Assembly (NCBI GenBank): GCA_964017145.1
Contig: OZ024845.1
Location: 1,984,001-2,048,000 of the forward strand
DNA length: 64,000 bases
Direction: 5' to 3'
Source: Agrocybe praecox
Lineage: Eukaryota; Basidiomycota; Agaricomycetes; Agaricales; Agrocybaceae
Below the pieces are notes generated by a model. It searched no databases and had not been told where the DNA came from. It saw only the letters and a program-made list of their open reading frames with translations. Positions 21,878-34,700 of the stretch are shown here, one piece after another. A program made the position numbers and the translations under genes. Every line of letters starts with the position of its first letter. Position 1 is the first letter of the stretch.

Positions 21878-23625
21878 ATGCCACAAACGAGCAAAATTCA
21901 AGGTACCCTCTTCCCCACTGTCCCACAATATACAGGTCGCTATGAAGTTGCAAAGCAGTATGTACCTTCAATCCTTAACCTCCGCCGTCTTCTTACCCAC
22001 TAGCATTTTCTAGGGTCCAACGAAATCATCTTGTTATTGAGGCGGGAATGTTCACCTCCTCCCGTGACGCATCGTCAGTCCTCTCATAATTGTTCTACGT
22101 GCCACGCGCTCACCTGCCAGCATAGGCCCACATATTTGCCACCTCAATGGACCTCTGCCACTCACCCGGAGGGCAAAATCTACTTTTACAGGAATAGTGG
22201 CTTGAAAATGGTTACGGAAGCGTATCTTTATACCCCAGAAATTTGCGAGACAGTTCTTGCTTGGGCAGAAGAAATTGAGAGGCAATTCGAAGACAAAGGC
22301 TTCGTTGCGACCGATGCAATTGAAGCCTTTTTGCAGCTATCAGGAGACGATTGCAACTACTACTTCGTTGACAAGGATACACAAGTACTTTTTTGGCTAG
22401 AAAGCTACGAAACATCAGATCTCGGACTTCTCCCTGCCGTTTCTTCTTCTCATTTAAGTAAGAAACCCTGGTCCATTTTCCGTTGCATCTAGATCTAATT
22501 AAATCTATAGAGGTAATCTTGGAGGCTCAATACTGGCAACACACCGAGAGCTTCTCAATGCACTTCGGCGGTCTCCCTCAGAAAGCAATGGATGATTTGA
22601 TTCTCGTTATGTCCCATGCTCTCGCTGGTAAGTCAAGTTAACTACTTGTGACTGGGTGAAATACTAATAATGACAATAGACAACATCACATCTTCTCTTT
22701 CCACTTTTCCTTTCGACACTGCATCTTGCGAGAAATTCTTGGGACTCCTTCAATCTTCCCGCGATCGCATCAATGACGGGCATATCGTAACATTCGTGGC
22801 TCGAATCTGGGGAATGATATGTAAGCAGGGCGGTGTACGACGGACAAGCAAATTATCTGACAATCCCGTAGTATACAACCGATATGAAACGCACTACGGA
22901 CAAGAACAATCCCGGCTTTCCCGGGATACCTCCATTATAGTCGACGACGAGGTCGAAATTCAGTGGACCAAACCTCTATTTTCGCTTGCTTCATTCTACA
23001 CTGCGGATCTCTACTTGAAACGTTTGAACAGCATTTTCGTCGACAAATACATCTACACTGTCGACTGGGATGCTCTTATGGGCCAATGTATCACAGACTG
23101 GAAACAAACTGGCATCATGTCTTCCATTTTACTCTTGTAAGCATCTCTGCACATGAACCCTCATACCCAGACACTGATATATATTATAGCTTGCATGTTT
23201 TCTGCTTCTACTTCAACGTCTCTCCTCTGTTGGCTTATATTTCTGGCTCTCTGTCTATTCTAAGCATCATTACATGTGTTCTCACAATCATCCGTCATGA
23301 ACCCTTGCAGAAGGCTGGTGCAGGTGTAGCACACGACTACCTCACGGTTGTCTCTGGCTCGCGACTCAAGTTCCAAGGAGTAGCATTTGCGTACGCCCTT
23401 CCGAAGACCCTATTCATGTGGGGGTCCATCGCGTTCGTCCTCCAAGGAGCTGGAATGATATACCAGAACACCCCTTTCATCCCTGCATTCCTCTGTATTG
23501 GTGCTCTTTCTGCTGTTCTCATTGCCTTCCATTTCACCACTTCCATGACTTCATTCCCTCGCCCATCATGGTCGTGGAGTTGGAGAAAGAACATGGCCGA
23601 GAAAGATGAACAATATCAAGTATAA
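21878..23625 (+). CDS. WW-like domain multi-pass membrane protein, distant paralogue C
   Basis: Same plan as A and B but shorter and diverged. Clear exons: about 22013-22456 (WW-like LPPQWTSATHPEGKIYFY, then CNYYFVDKDTQVLFWLESY), 22512-22629 (LEAQYWQHTESFSMHFGGLP), 22680-23137 (LYLKRLNSIFVDKYIYTVDW) and 23191-23625, which carries the membrane helices (ISGSLSILSIITCVLTII; FLCIGALSAVLIAF) and ends SWRKNMAEKDEQYQV. The 5' end is uncertain: the ATG at 21878 begins a plausible exon, but its best donor (GTATGT) gives the wrong phase for the WW exon, so another donor or start must be used. The long Ser/Pro linker of A and B is missing here. Confidence 0.7.
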
Positions 23626-24733
23626 CAACCTCCGCCGACCGTCACGGTCGGTTAGCAATGGAAGGCATTAGGACCCACTCCTTCCTCACTGTGATTGCTA
23701 GACCACTGTCAACTATTTATCGCCCAACTTCTTCTGTAATTGTATCATCCTAAAGAGGTGATTGGGTGCTATCACACTTCGCAATGGATCTACCTGGGCC
23801 GGTAGATGCCATGCTTGTATTTCTTGGGAGGGTATTTGGCCATCACCCGCGCGGCACAGTCCAAAACAAAGCTGCGCAGAAAACCCTCGCAGAATCTGCC
23901 TGACGGGGATTTCACTCCGTCACATTACACGCGCAAAATACTCCCTTATACCCCAATTGCAAGTATAATACCTATGAAGCAAAAATAATTGTACCACCAC
24001 ATTTATATCACATCCAAGTACCACTGTATCTATACTAGCATGGGCGTACTGTATACAACTAGATAAATACCTTCTAGCATCATTTTGTTTGTTTTCAGAC
24101 CACAAGTCATTCATCAATAATTTATTTCTATTTTTATCTCACCCGATGATCGAAAGCCTAATCTGCTATAAATAATGTGATAATAGCGTACTAAAGTGAC
24201 ACTGCCTGATGGCACTGCCTTGTGAAATTCAAGTGCCCACTTTTAGTCAATAGATATATCGTTACTTGGATTCTACGACGTGGCATGATATCAGGTAAAA
24301 GTGCTCAAATAAACTCTCTTCAGTCAATCTTCAGTGACATATATACTTGTCTCGTTGTCCTCAATTACAATCCGTGTGCCGACAGTGTCAGTGTCTGCAT
24401 CCTACTGACTCGGGGTAGTCATTACGCTATGATCACTACCTTCGACCGATGGACACACACGGGCACCGCTATGGATAGTATCAACGGTGTCCGTGGGTCC
24501 ACATCTATTATGGGTGCGGTGCGCAATTGACTTTGAAAATGGACAATGAAAATTTGGAGCCCAACCATTTCATCTTGACATTTTCACAAAATGTTCCTGT
24601 GTTCCTGTGCACCAAATGAATCACCGAGTATAAACGTAATGTAGATAATGGTATGTAAGTACTATTTTTGTAAGTTAAGTATATATTTAGCGATCGTTAG
24701 TACATGCCGTCATTCCAAATAAAAAAGCCATGT
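23626..24733. other. Intergenic, gene-poor
   Basis: 3' flank of paralogue C, then AT-rich sequence. Short open frames carry no motif. Nothing else supported. Confidence 0.45.
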
Positions 24734-25304
24734 ACAGTTGTCTCCCTCTTAACCCATACCCCTCATAACCCATAACCCCTTCTAACCCATACTTTTTTCG
24801 ATCCACCAAGTTGGTTCGCAGGGAAAACCGACCCATAACCCATAAACCCCTCATAACCCATAACCCATACCCCTTTTGGAAAAAAAACCCATAGGTTTTG
24901 CCCTAAAAAATAACGTATTTATGCTACATGAGCAACATTTAGGATGAATCTAACATGAGATTGTGTCATGAAACACCTTTTTTTTAAGCTAGTTTATATG
25001 ATCAAATGAAAGAAAAGTACTGGTCCAGATGCCCAAACACCTTCAACATGCGTGAGAACATTCAATTCAAGGATCAAGACGACGTCGGCAATACTTTTAT
25101 TAGCATATATGGTTCATATTGTCGTAAAAATACAAATTTCCGGCCATTAACCATCTATTTATGACTAACTGTAACATGCTAAAGATTTGTTTTCTCTAGA
25201 TTTTTATGTTTCTATTTTTAGCATATCCCTCATACCCCATGACCCCTCATAACCCATACTTTCAGCCGTCCACCGACAAGTATGGGTTATGAGGGAGACA
25301 ACTG
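24734..25304 (+). mobile_element. 571-bp non-autonomous TIR element with TA target site
   Basis: The ends are inverted repeats: left CAGTTGTCTCCCTCTTAACC (continuing CATAC) and right the same with one change, read on the opposite strand. It is flanked by TA on each side (24732-24733 and 25305-25306). TIRs starting CAGT with a TA duplication fit the Tc1/mariner superfamily, including fungal Fot1/pogo elements. There is no transposase frame inside, so it depends on an element elsewhere. The subterminal parts carry many copies of AACCCATA/CCCCTCATAACCCATA in both orientations. A truncated relative is at 20262-20350. Confidence 0.82.
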
Positions 25305-25306
25305 TA

Positions 25307-26264
25307 TGTCAACAGTCAATGGCTGTGCAGTAAGTACCGCCATCAATAGACTCTCACATCTTCCCCATCATGATAATTGGGCTGGCCTAATTTATTCCAA
25401 TGTATTACATAACATATGTAGGATTACAGTGGGTTAACAACTCACCACCATTAAATAATACAAGGTGCGGCCTCGCTCCGCTTCGGCTTAGGAGGATACT
25501 GTACTTTTCTAGAAATTTTGTAAAGGTTTGAATAGGGAAAATTGGAAGATGAGGAAAGACAGATGGTCACAGTCTTCGGGTTCATAATTCCATGAAAGGA
25601 TGCAAGGCCCAGGCGAACACCAATGAAATTGAAATGAACTCCGGAGAGAATTGCATTGCCATTTGCACAGACTCAAGAACAATAAGGATAGAAACCAAAT
25701 AAATGTACACAAAAAAACTGCGTTTGCTTAATTATAGAGTGATGGTATTACATCAACGTTGACGATTTCTGACGGTGAATATTCGACCAACGAAGTCTAG
25801 TTGCTATAAGCGCTAGCAATCATGTAATAGTGATACATGAATAGGTTGTACTAGGCTATACATGAACCCATTACAGGAGGTAGATATTCAACTAGCGGGA
25901 ACATTTGGGTTCATGAGATAGGCTCCAAGATATATTATGACGGGAGAAGATGGTCACTATACGGAGTCAAATCCGAATAAGACCTATTGTTAAATCTCCC
26001 GAGAGACCGAGAGAGACGAGTATTGCGCAATTTCCGATATCTTCTGGCCAAGTAGATAACGTTATACCCGACATGTACTGGGACCCTTGGGTTTTCGAGT
26101 AGAGTGGTAATACGCCAACCTCATTGTATGATGATGATGATGATGATGATCAATGCTTGTGTACACAACCACGTTCAAGTGCATCTAAAAATACTGAACA
26201 TCATTCATCTAGCGCCTAGCCGAGCATTTACAGACGCCCACTGCTAATGCTGGGCAAGTGTTCG
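25307..26264. other. Intergenic with a short ATG microsatellite
   Basis: No gene supported. An (ATG)n/(GAT)n run lies at about 26128-26151. It is the 3' flank of the minus-strand nuclease gene that ends at 26265. Confidence 0.45.
26128..26151 (+). repeat. ATG/GAT microsatellite
   Basis: About eight trinucleotide units (TATGATGATGATGATGATGA) in intergenic DNA. Confidence 0.9.
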
Positions 26265-28009
26265 TTATGGAGGAGGGAGTTGCAATGAGATGGATGCGAA
26301 TATCTCGTTGACAGTCGGTGGAATGTAGGCAGGAAACCCATTAATGCTGCTCTCCGACTTCTTGGCAAGTTTGGATTGTTTTAGGTAATATTCCTGAAGT
26401 GCGTTAACCATCCTAGGTTGTGGACCGAAGCGGGGTATAGAAGGTACTGGGGGTAGAGTCCCATAGGCTATTCTGGCGGCAGAAAGTTGGTCTAAATCCA
26501 AATAGTTATGTTTTATGTACATGGCATCCTTGACAGGACGCTCCATGAGGCCGCTTTCCAGAATGTTTTCGATAGTTCCATATTCTTTGATTAACTCGTA
26601 CACGTTTTTAGGAGAACGTGAAAGTCGAAGACCAAAATGACCTCCCAGTATGATTGCTAGGTCCGTAAAGGCTTCGCGACTGAGTCCTAACGCTGTATGT
26701 ACGTGGATTTCAGGATTCCCGATCGTCACAAATGGACCGCCGCTTTGGCATAGACCGGTCAACATAGGAGCCCCAAGGGCTATTACGTCCTATAAATAAT
26801 ACGAAAAGTGAGCATATGAATCTTGGGAACACAAAATGTTACATACAGTATCACTCGTAGCTACGAAATCAGCATGTCCGTTTGATACAAGTGATGCAGC
26901 CAAAGACTCGGCTTCTATTGGGCCAGTTGCATCTATACACGGAATCCCAGCAATTCGAAGCAATTCCCGGCAGTGGTCAAAAGTTTTGCGACCAGGTTTG
27001 TGGCTACGTCGATAAAGCTTTGTCTGGACGCCATCGCTTTTGCAGAGTTGGTTCTTCAAAGATCGCAGAAGATTTTCATTGTTCAGCCCGGGGTTCGATT
27101 TTACAGCCTCCAGAATCCGACTCCATGTATTTTTTTCGTGTTCTTCCGCATCTTGTTGTGGGGACCGAAGGCGTGGGTGGTCATCAATTCCGACGGGGTT
27201 ACTGTTGTCTTCTTTCAAGGTCAGACGATCAAGCCTTCCGTAGGATGCATTGTAATCTGCATATACGGCCGCAAGGCGGATCGCTGCCCACGCCGAAAAC
27301 CTTTGAATATGAGTGTCATCCAGTGCTTGTGTGTCCAAAGTAAATGCTTTTAGTGAATTGTCGTCTTGGTTGAGGAGCCAGTCGAGTGTCGAGCGATGCT
27401 TGGACATAAAGGAAGGCAAATCGGACACCGCCTCGTCGATCGTTTGCATTTCTTGAGGTGGCAGGCGAATGCAATCTCTTAAAATATCCCGTAGAATGAG
27501 TAGGCGCCTGCACCGGTCTTGTTCGTGCAGACATCGTTGCTTCACACGTTCGCGGGTGGCTCGCGTCTTTTCTTTCTGTTGATAATGGTTCATTATATCG
27601 CTGGTATCCCAGAAAAATATCTTTCTTCTACTCACCAATCTAGTCTTGAGGATGTCCCGTCCTTTCCCATCAAATACACATATTGCAGATATATTATGTT
27701 TATCCAGCTCTTTGACTAACGTCATCCACCCTTTGATATGCCTACATGCATCATTTTGTTTTCTATGGTGAAACGCCATCATGAAGAAGTTTCCATCCCT
27801 ATCCAATTTATTATTATTTAAAGCCCGAAAAGCTGCATTGAAATTGACTTACAGGACAAGTCTCTTGCCCCGGATTGAGGCGAATCGGGTGGGGAAGCTC
27901 CTTAGAAGATCCGGGCTATTTGATAGAGCATAAATATTCTATCGTCATCCAGAAGAAATGCATATTACGCGTGCCGTTCAATGATTCGTGTCAGACCTTT
28001 AATCCCCAT
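26265..28009 (-). CDS. XPG/FEN1-like PIN nuclease paralogue with altered active site
   Basis: Exons 27969-28009, 27853-27915, 27636-27798, 26847-27575 and 26265-26789 sum to 1521 nt (506 aa). The first three have exactly the lengths (41, 63, 163 nt) of those in the paralogue at 28803-31205. N-region: MGIKGLTRIIERHA, LDGNFFMMAFHH and AICVFDGKGRD. I-region: GIPCIDATGPIEAESLAASL and ATSDTDVIALGAP, so the Glu-x-Glu and Asp-x-Asp pairs are kept. The helix-hairpin region has LAIILGGHFGLRLS where the paralogue and FEN1 have LGxDF/Y: a metal-binding Asp is replaced by His. Catalysis may be weakened or lost. The intron at 27576-27635 is 60 bp and in frame, so its retention would also give an open product. 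Substrate is unknown. Confidence 0.82.
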
Positions 28010-28802
28010 TCTGGCGTGCGTTTGTAGACTGCACCACTAGCTGAGAGGGATTATATGCTTGTTATGATCCCAAACTCGAATAACATGGACGAAAGCCAGG
28101 GAATGGCGAGTAATAAGATTCAAGAGGTTAAGAAGAGGTTCACGACAAATCGAGGTCCTTGTATGACATAGGTCACGCCCCCAGCTCAACCGGTCCGCCC
28201 ATCCGTGTGATCTAAAATTCCCCTTTTCAGATATTGAGCGCTTGAGCCTGCGAACCGTCGCAGGGTGGAACGGCGAGATATGCCTCAGTCTCTGCTTGTA
28301 CTATCAAGAACTGTAAAAATTTCTCATTAGGAAAAATACTTCCCTAACGGTCCACGGGAAAGCATTTTGAAGAGACTTGCGTTAAAAACGTAGTTGGAGC
28401 TGCTGAGCAGCAGTAAAAATACATTATATTACATACCGAAAGTACATTGTGCGCGAGATATTAATTTTATGCTGGTACGAAGAAAATACTCAGTTACTTT
28501 TAACAATATCGTGTATAACACCAGTGAGGTGAATCGTAAGTGCTGGAATGCCGGCTAACATGAAAGGGAGCCATAAAGGCGTTTAAATGGAAAACGTAGA
28601 ATGTCATCATTGAGAGGTGGGTGAGAGGTTCCAATCATAGGGCTTGCAGCCCATGTTTGCTTCATCAACGAGTATTCGCCTTCAACTGACAAAGAATTTA
28701 GCCACAGCTGAGATCGTCCGAGGTTGCAAGTATGGCATAAGGTGTGTAAGTGCAAATGATCACGGCAGGCCGCAGGAGGCGTCGATCACGGATGGTCGAC
28801 GA
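28010..28802. other. Intergenic between the two nuclease paralogues
   Basis: Promoter space for the gene starting at 28009 (minus) and 3' flank of the one ending at 28803. No other gene supported. Confidence 0.5.
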
Positions 28803-31205
28803 CTACGCCTCAGGGTTGTCACCGAAGACGCTCTGTCCGAGAACCATTTTATGACCGGATTCATGCCCCAAGTAGCTGTCGTTCGTCAATGCATGAGTTA
28901 GATTATAGCGTTCGAGAACCTCTGCAACTTGTTCATCGTCCTTTTCATTCGATTGCAAGAATTCTTGAGGGGGAATAAGAGGGGGCGTGTTGAATATCTT
29001 TCTAGCGATGTTGACCTGAGCGAGGTAAGCATCGACAGGTATTTTGAGTTTATATCTCTTGCTGTCTTCGATGGCCGTAAGAATATCTTCTATGCAGCTA
29101 TGATCCTTAATAAACTGATAGGCCCGCACTGGACCCACGTTACTTATACGCTCCGTAAAATCGGTGCCAAGAAGTAAAGCAAAATCTATGAAGGCTTCCC
29201 GGTCCAGGTCGAGCGCATTGCGGATTTCTGGACCTGATACCGTGACGAGTGGTTCACTACCACTAACGCCCCTTATTAATGGAGCATCGTAGATCAACAC
29301 ATCCTGTCAGATAAATTGCTCAATTGGACGGAATATGGGAATAGGAAGAGGGGTCTTTACCGTGTCTTCACTGGCTACATAGTCTGCGAGGCCTTCTAAA
29401 ACTATGCTCGATGCTAACCCCTCGGCTTCAGCCGCGCCCATTGCATCGAGACAAGGTATACCCATAGCCCGCAGAATTTCTTTACATTCTTGGTACGTTC
29501 GTGGAGCTGGAGCATTACTACGATGCTCGAAATTTTGAGCCATAGTGAAACTCTGATCCAAGAGGCCGTCAACATCTTCATCAATTTTCTCTTCAAGCTC
29601 CGGGGCAGAAGGCTCAAGAGAGGAGACGAATTCGGTCCATAACTTGTCTTCTTGGATTGCAAGTTCGGTCTGTGATTTTGTCAATAGCTGATCAACGTTC
29701 ACTTGTTCGAGTGGTGTTTCTTCTGCTAGTCCATCTGTACCAGGTGTGAGAGTTGTGAGACTGGCCACTGCTGCCTCATAATCCGTTTTCAAAGATTCTA
29801 TGCGAGCCACAAGCTTGTCGAGGTCAATGGTTTGCACCGGAATTGGGATGTTTTTCGCGTTTTCCTCGACAATCGTTTCCTCCATGGGTATGGGTATCTG
29901 CTCTGCGGGATAGTCCATGGTTTCCTGCTCCGTCGGTATTGGTTCTCCGGGAATAATTTCTTCAGGCGCTAGCTCAGTAAGCCGTTCTTCCGGGAGTTCT
30001 TCTATGATCGGCTGTTCTGCAAAGACTGGCACCATGGGTACTTCATCAAGTATTTCTTCTAGCAAAATTGGCAACATGGGGCTTTGTTCCACTTCCGCGG
30101 ACACTTCGTCTATGAAAGTTTCTTCGTCGGGCGCGTATACTGCTTCCTGAAGCTCCTCTTCGCCGGAATATGGCTCCGCAGAAATCGGTGACGCAGGAAA
30201 CACTGATGATAAAGACACGTCTTCTACGGATATAGCTTCCACAGGGACCTGTTCTGGATACAGTGATTCTTCAAGCACATCTTCTGCTTGTAGTGTCTCC
30301 GGTGAGATTTGCTCTGCAGGCATCAAATCCGCAGGAACCTCTGGCTCAGGTACGGGTTCCGTAGGCAGTTGCTCTACATTACTTGGTTCCTTGGGTGTAG
30401 TTTCCGGTAGAGTTGACGCTACGGGTAACTCTGTAAGAGTTAATTCCTCGAGTGGCAATGTCTCTGTGGGTACCTCCTCTGCAAGGATTGGCTCGAGTAC
30501 CTGTTGCTCAGGAATTGATGGCAGAGTTTCTTCCTCTTCTGAGACGACCAGATCAATCCCTTGTTCCTGCCCTTCCAAAACATTGGGTTGCAAAAGTACC
30601 TCTGTATCCTCCAAGTTAGTAAATGGCGTCTTCTTGAGCCTTTTCAGGACTTCCTCCTTGTCGCTCTGGGTTAGGACTTGAAGTATGCGAATGCTTTCCT
30701 GAAGCCTATGAAGACGATCAAAGCGGTGCTGTTCTATAGATCCCCGGACCCTTGCTAATTGACGAACTGCATGCCTTCGTTCAACCTGCAAAATTTCAGC
30801 CTTGCTATTAAGGTACCGATTATGTTATAACTCACCTCTCGTGCCTTGGCCGCGCTGCGATCTTTTCCATCAAAGATACATATTGCTTTGACATCGTGCT
30901 CCTTCAGCTCCTGCGCAAGCTTAAACCACCCGAGAATGTGTCGGTAAGGATGCTCAATCCGTGCAAAGTGAAATCTCTGAGTAAGTAGTGTCCCGTCACT
31001 TTACACCATAGCATTCAGACGCGCAGAAAGGAAAGTGAATATAGATACTTACATGACAATTTTCTTCCCCTTAAGAGCTTCGAATCGATTTGGTAACTCC
31101 TTGAAGATGTTTGGGCTGCAAGTCTTGTTAGCCAGAATTACTATAGACAGAAATAAGCATTTACTGTATCTTCTTGAGAAATGGTGTAAGTCCTTTAACT
31201 CCCAT
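28803..31205 (-). CDS. XPG/Rad2-family 5'-nuclease with long acidic spacer
   Basis: Exons 31165-31205, 31053-31115, 30836-30998, 29361-30785 and 28803-29303 sum to 2193 nt (730 aa). The XPG N-region has MGVKGLTPFLKKI, PNRFEALKGKKIVIDGTLL, TQRFHFAR and AICIFDGKDRSAAKAREVER. The I-region has GIPCLDAMGAAEAEGLASSI, VASEDTDVLIYDAPLIRG and DFALLLGTDFTERI; all acidic metal ligands expected for FEN1/XPG nucleases are present, followed by a helix-hairpin-helix-like VGPVRAYQFIKDH. Between them lie about 350 residues of Glu/Pro-rich degenerate repeats (for example EQLPTEPVPEPEVP), as in XPG/Rad2, where a long disordered spacer separates the nuclease halves. It lacks an obvious PIP box at the C-terminus. 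A DNA-repair or structure-specific nuclease role is inferred; which one is not clear. Confidence 0.85.
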
Positions 31206-31706
31206 AGGCAGAAGTAGATGCCAATAGAAGCTGGATGTGATGTAAATTATAAATGGTTCAGGTCCAAGTGGAGGTGCAATGTGGCTCTCCAGCGCGACGC
31301 GTTTTGAAATGAATCGCGCACGTGACTTAAATAATATGACCCTTGGCCTCAAATTGTGGCTCGGATGCATCAGAAGCCAGAGGCCTGTGGCTGAAAGGCC
31401 ATAGAAAGAACAAGGAAGGAAAACAATGAAAATAAAAATGAGCCAGATAACCTACTTCTCATAGGACATGCGGTTTGCCTCAAGTCGGACAGTACCCAGC
31501 CAAGGCCCAGCGAAAGGTTTTCAATCACAATCGGCATGGGAAGCTCAATAGTATTACCGTAATACTCACCTGAGATGGCTTGTTTTTATTAAGCTCCCAT
31601 AAGAGCACCCAAATCAAAAGACGAGAAAAAATAAAATAATTTTTTGTTACAAAACAATCCTCCAGTATCAAAGCTATAAAGTATCTCGAATTCCTCCCTA
31701 CCCAGT
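31206..31706. other. Intergenic (nuclease promoter, coatomer 3' flank)
   Basis: Both neighbours are on the minus strand, so this holds the promoter of the gene starting at 31205 and the end of the coatomer transcript. No gene supported. Confidence 0.5.
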
Positions 31707-34700
31707 TTACCATGAAGCTGGTAGACCAGTCGCAGAAGCACCAATTTCAATGACTTGGACGAGAGGATCCAAAGTACCTTTGAACTGAGGCAGGTATGCC
31801 GCGTCAGTGTATGGGCAATGGACAGACGGCGATCCCTTGTAAATGGGAGTATAAGTTGCAGCGCAAATCTCGAATGGGCTGAATTCGTCGTAGGCAATCT
31901 CCACTGCGTTACGTGGGTTACGATCACCAGCAGCTATCCGCTGTCTTGCCTAAAGTGGAGAGAGTTTTGAGTATAAATCATAGTATCAACAGAAACTAAA
32001 ACATACCTGAGCAGCAATCTTGGGATCAGGCTTCAACTCGAGCAGACGCCTCGCAAATCGGGCAGCATGAGCTTGGTTGTTGGCCCTTGCAAACGCTCCA
32101 ATAGCACTTCTCAGTGCAATTTGCATGTGTGGAGGTTGAAGTTGGCACTGGGTGAAGTACGCTGCGAGCTCGAGGTTACGCGCAACATTTTCGGGTTCTT
32201 CCTCGACAACGCGTCTACGCTCTAACTCGATGGAGACTCCAAGAAGGTATTCCCTGGCTGAAGTAACAGTTTCTCTCCACTAAGATCTCATTATCAGCAT
32301 AATGCAGATAAACGAACGAAGCTAAATGCCTACCAGTTTCGCTTCATCGTCTGAAGAAAGAACAACTAAGAGTAAACCTTGCAACACTGAGCGGAACGTT
32401 GTCTGCGCATCGGTCAACTTATTTTGAGCGACAAATCGATAACCCTCTGTCAGCTCAGAACGAAGGGCCTGGAGAGATCGGAAGATGACAGGCAAGACAC
32501 GACTGGGCGCCGTTTCGCTTGGATTGCGACGGACATGCAGTTTTAGAGGTGGGAGAGAAGCATAGGTGGAGAGATAGGTATGCGAGGATCGGTATATTGA
32601 TAAGAAAAGTGGTTTGAGCAGAATGAAGTTGACAACACCAAATTGACGGTTGAGAAGCTAAGACATTTATTGGTAAGGGAAACACAGTGACTCTGGATAA
32701 AATAACAACACACCTGCATAGCTGTCTCGAACGATCCTGCGGCAACGTGATCCACTGCCAGCGGTGAATTTCGTACCCAAAGTTCTGGTTCAGCAGGGCC
32801 AGGTGTAGCACCAGCACCAAGTTCTTCTTCTGCAGCAGCGGTCTCCTCGACAGCTGCATGGAATTCACCTCCATCCGCATCGAGTTCCCAGCCACCTTCT
32901 TCCGGATCAATGTCTTCGTGTTCTTCCTCTTCCTTGGCCCAAGCATCTAAAGCAGAGTGTCCTGCTGTAGCCGCATCGCCGTTGACATAAGCAGGTTCCA
33001 CACCGCCCTCTAATTGACCATTGACAAGCGCACGATCGAAGAAGTTCTCTCCTGCCGCTAGCGAGGGCCAGAGTAAATCCGTAGTGGGAGTTACGATAGG
33101 TGGGGGTTTCAAGGTAGAAATTCCAAACGATGGCACATCGTCAACATCAGCTTCGGTCAGCCCAGCTGATTCCAGGATTTCGGCAGCCAGATCATCCAGA
33201 GAGTTGGTTTTTGCGGTCAAATACGCCAAAGGATCTACACAATCGGTCAGAAAAAATGGTAAATGACTATGTGTAAAGGATACTCACGTAGACCAACATC
33301 TCTCAGAACTGCAATCCTAGCGTGCACATCTCCTGCATAAAGTGCATTATGGAAGCGCGACATGGGATCCCCACGCGCATCAGCAATCTTCTGCATTTTG
33401 GATAACTTATCCTGGCTACCGGTCGTCAGGTATAGGAAAGACAACTTATCAAAGTTCTTCGTTTGCTGGTATGCCTTTTCAACAACCTGTTGAAAATAAT
33501 GAGCTATAAATTCCACAATAAAGACAAAATGAATGCCGCATACTTTGTGATTACCTTGCTTCAAGGCTTGCTGTGCAAGCCTTTCCCAGCAGTCTGGGCG
33601 GTTAATAGTCTTTGCTGTTTCCATTGCAACGTCGAGGTTTCCGCATTCAATAGCAAGCTCGAATCTGGTATTGGTATCTTGAACGAAGTGAAGGGCGATC
33701 TGGAAGCAAATTTGGATCAGCTCAATTAAAATACTAAAACTTGTGGTAATGAATTACTTCAGGGAATCCCTTCTGTTGCAAGTATGCAATAATGCTTTGG
33801 CCCAGAAGCGTCGACGTCTTGATGATATAAAGCATTTCTTCATAATTGTTCTTTAGCAAAGCCAGCTTGAATCTGTACTCTGTGGGATCGAAGGTGATAG
33901 TGCGAGGACGAGCAGAACGGTCCAAACAGTGAACAGTCTTGCCCTTGACTCGGGTCAAATACACTGGGTTGTCCAAAGTGCAAATGACACCATGGTCACT
34001 AGAAAGATATTTATCAGTATGCGAAACGGACGCATGAAATAATTATACATACCCTTGAGCCAAGCAGTATTTAACATGGTTCAACGTCGAGTAAATGAAA
34101 ACACCAGCATCATCCCAAGCGCCTGACTTGATTCGGATGGTTTCATGGATCAAACTATGCTGCGAGAAGTTCTTGTTGGCAATAGTGATTGCTAATGTCA
34201 CAAGTATGAGCAAGTAAACTTGAAAGAATATCGCAAATACGCACTGTGCTTGCTCATCAAGGCCACCAAAGACGAGTCGTTGCTCCAGACAACGTATTTC
34301 ACTGGAGGACTGCTAATCTCGGCAATCGTCTTTTGTTGTTGGATGTCATACAGGATGACTGCAGTCGGAGAGCTCAAAATCAAGCAAGCCGTTCCGCCGT
34401 AGAAAATCTCGTTGGTTTGGACAGGAGGCTTGATTGATTTCACGACAGAATTCGACAGGTCGCGTACTTCAATAAGCTTAATAAAATATTAAGTGCCTTC
34501 GCAAGTTAAAGAGTAAAAGGTCCTGTAGTATGCGTACCTGCGTGGTCTTGTTCAAAATAGCGAACCTATTCCTAGCAACAAAGATAGCACTTTGACCAGC
34601 TCCCTTCTTCCCATCAACGGACGAGTCTTTCACTTCACCCTGGGCCTGCTGGGGAAGATTTGCGAGTTCGTACAGTCCATTGTCTGAGCTAATGGTCAAG

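Noticed and set aside
24740..24880. Telomere-like CCCATAA repeats
   Set aside because: The unit is AACCCATA with CCTC interruptions, not the CCCTAA telomere unit, and it sits within a TIR element.
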